NCBI RefSeq assembly: GCF_023661085.1
Contig: NZ_JAHDJT010000056.1
Coordinates: 1 to 8,052 of the forward strand
DNA length: 8,052 nucleotides
Reading direction: 5' to 3'
Source of the DNA: Wolbachia pipientis
GTDB lineage: Bacteria; Pseudomonadota; Alphaproteobacteria; Rickettsiales; Anaplasmataceae
The notes below the pieces were generated by a model. That model was not told the DNA's origin. It searched no databases and saw only the letters and a list, made by a program, of their open reading frames with translations. Each line of letters begins with the position of its first letter. Position 1 is the first letter of the stretch. Position numbers and translations under genes: made by a program. This document shows, one piece after another, positions 7,483 to 8,052 of this stretch.

Positions 7483-7563
7483 TTAGCAGCAGATCCTAAG
7501 AGCTCATCGTTGACAGTGAGGCTACTATTGGGACTTTGACAGTATCTTGCCAGTCAACAATGG
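7483..7563. other. Spacer after addB with short repeats, no gene
   Basis: No supportable ORF. TTGACAGT occurs twice (7510-7517 and 7536-7543), and GTTGAC (7509-7514) is inverted as GTCAAC (7553-7558). No hairpin followed by a T-run is seen, so the addB terminator is not identified; the palindromic elements just downstream could serve that role. Confidence 0.3.
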
Positions 7564-7752
7564 TGTTATTCCAGCATCCCTACTCCTGTCATCCAAGTAG
7601 CTCCTTTCTCGTCATCCCAGTGCCTCCTTTTCTTGTCATCCAAGTAGCTGACACTGGGATCTAGTTTCCATAAAATGGTATATTTTAACATAACGTTTAT
7701 ACTCACTAACCTAATAAATTCCCAGATTCCAGCGTCACGCGCTGGAATGACA
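7564..7752. repeat. Expanded intergenic palindromic element with nested half-units
   Basis: This has the same architecture as the purL insertions but is enlarged. TGTTATTCCAGC (7564-7575) pairs with GCTGGAATGACA (7741-7752) with one mismatch. ATCCCAGTG (7614-7622) and CACTGGGAT (7652-7660) form the first hairpin, but its loop is 29 bases because a further half-unit sits in it. ATTCCAGCG/CGCTGGAAT (7726-7734 and 7740-7748) is the second hairpin with loop TCACG. The 16-mer TGTCATCCAAGTAGCT occurs twice (7587-7602, 7634-7649); half-units start at 7564, 7587, 7610 and 7634. An AT-rich stretch of about 60 bp (around 7661-7722) separates the two hairpins, against only six bases in the purL copies. 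Confidence 0.8.
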
Positions 7753-7762
7753 GGGCTACGGG

Positions 7763-7825
7763 TGTCATTCCAGCACTTCTTTTTCCTGCTACTCCTCCTG
7801 TCATCCCAGTACTTGATACTGGGAT
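7763..7825. repeat. Partial palindromic element with a perfect hairpin
   Basis: TGTCATTCCAGC (7763-7774) is followed 36 bp later by TGTCATCCCAGT (from 7799). A perfect 9-bp stem ATCCCAGTA/TACTGGGAT (7803-7811 and 7817-7825) has a five-base loop. The second, CCAGCGC-type hairpin is missing, so this is a half element. It abuts the right repeat arm directly. Confidence 0.75.
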
Positions 7826-8052
7826 CCAGGATACTACTTTAGTAATAAATATTTAAGAAATTTACCAAATAGAAAAAGCAAAAGAAGCCCTGGTCAGCAT
7901 TTATTTTCAGTATTGGCGTTTTTATGTCTTAAACGCTGCAATTTAGCTGCTTTTAAGTGCAACTAGTCTAAGCTATAATATTTAAGAAATTTACTATACA
8001 GGAAAAAAAGACAATAAAACCCCGAGGTAGCTAGTTATTCCACTCTCTATTT
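7824..8052 (+). repeat. Right arm of the long inverted repeat, tandem (VNTR-like)
   Basis: Aligns in order with the reverse complement of 1-216, starting at ATCCAGGAT (7824-7832) and running to the window edge. Inside it, TTTAAGAAATTTAC occurs at 7852 and 7981, a period of 129 bp, each followed by an A-rich AAAAG block and then an AGCCC or ACCCC block. It contains the local inverted repeat GCTGCAATTTAGCTGC. No ORF is supportable. The second tandem unit is cut by the window end. Confidence 0.7.

Noticed and set aside
7483..8052. tRNA or other known RNA gene in the right intergenic region
   Set aside because: Hairpins are explained by the palindromic repeat family; no cloverleaf with a TTCGA-type arm or CCA acceptor pattern was seen.

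Overview
The window looks like a piece of a Wolbachia-type genome (Rickettsiales, Alphaproteobacteria). The DNA is AT-rich and the gene families are alphaproteobacterial. Small palindromic repeats of the TGTCATTCCAGC / ATCCCAGTG type occur both between genes and in frame inside a gene. That habit is known for Rickettsia and Wolbachia palindromic elements. The genus is my inference; no marker gene such as rRNA or wsp is present.

Layout: 1-216 is a non-coding repeat arm. On the minus strand, read from high to low coordinates, are purL (4755-1627), a small multi-pass membrane protein of the VUT / queuosine-precursor-transporter type (1539-1027), and a TolA-like protein with a TonB/TolA C-terminal domain (888-238). 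On the plus strand, divergent from purL across about 90 bp, is addB (start at 4855 or 4843, end at 7482). Positions 7483-7823 hold a cluster of palindromic elements without a gene. Positions 7824-8052 are a second copy of the left repeat arm, in inverted orientation.

The genes do not form one pathway: de novo purine synthesis (PurL), double-strand-break end processing (AddB), envelope integrity (TolA-like) and a possible queuosine-precursor or purine-like carrier (VUT). Promoter-like sequences in front of the TolA-like gene and the VUT-like gene suggest separate transcription rather than a tight operon.

The most notable content is the palindromic repeat family. Two elements lie in frame in the N-terminal part of PurL and encode nearly the same 20-residue peptide. 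Their attached half-units repeat every 21 bp (seven codons), while half-units of the same family between genes are spaced 23, 23, 24 and 36 bp. I see no evidence of a new defence or multi-gene system here.
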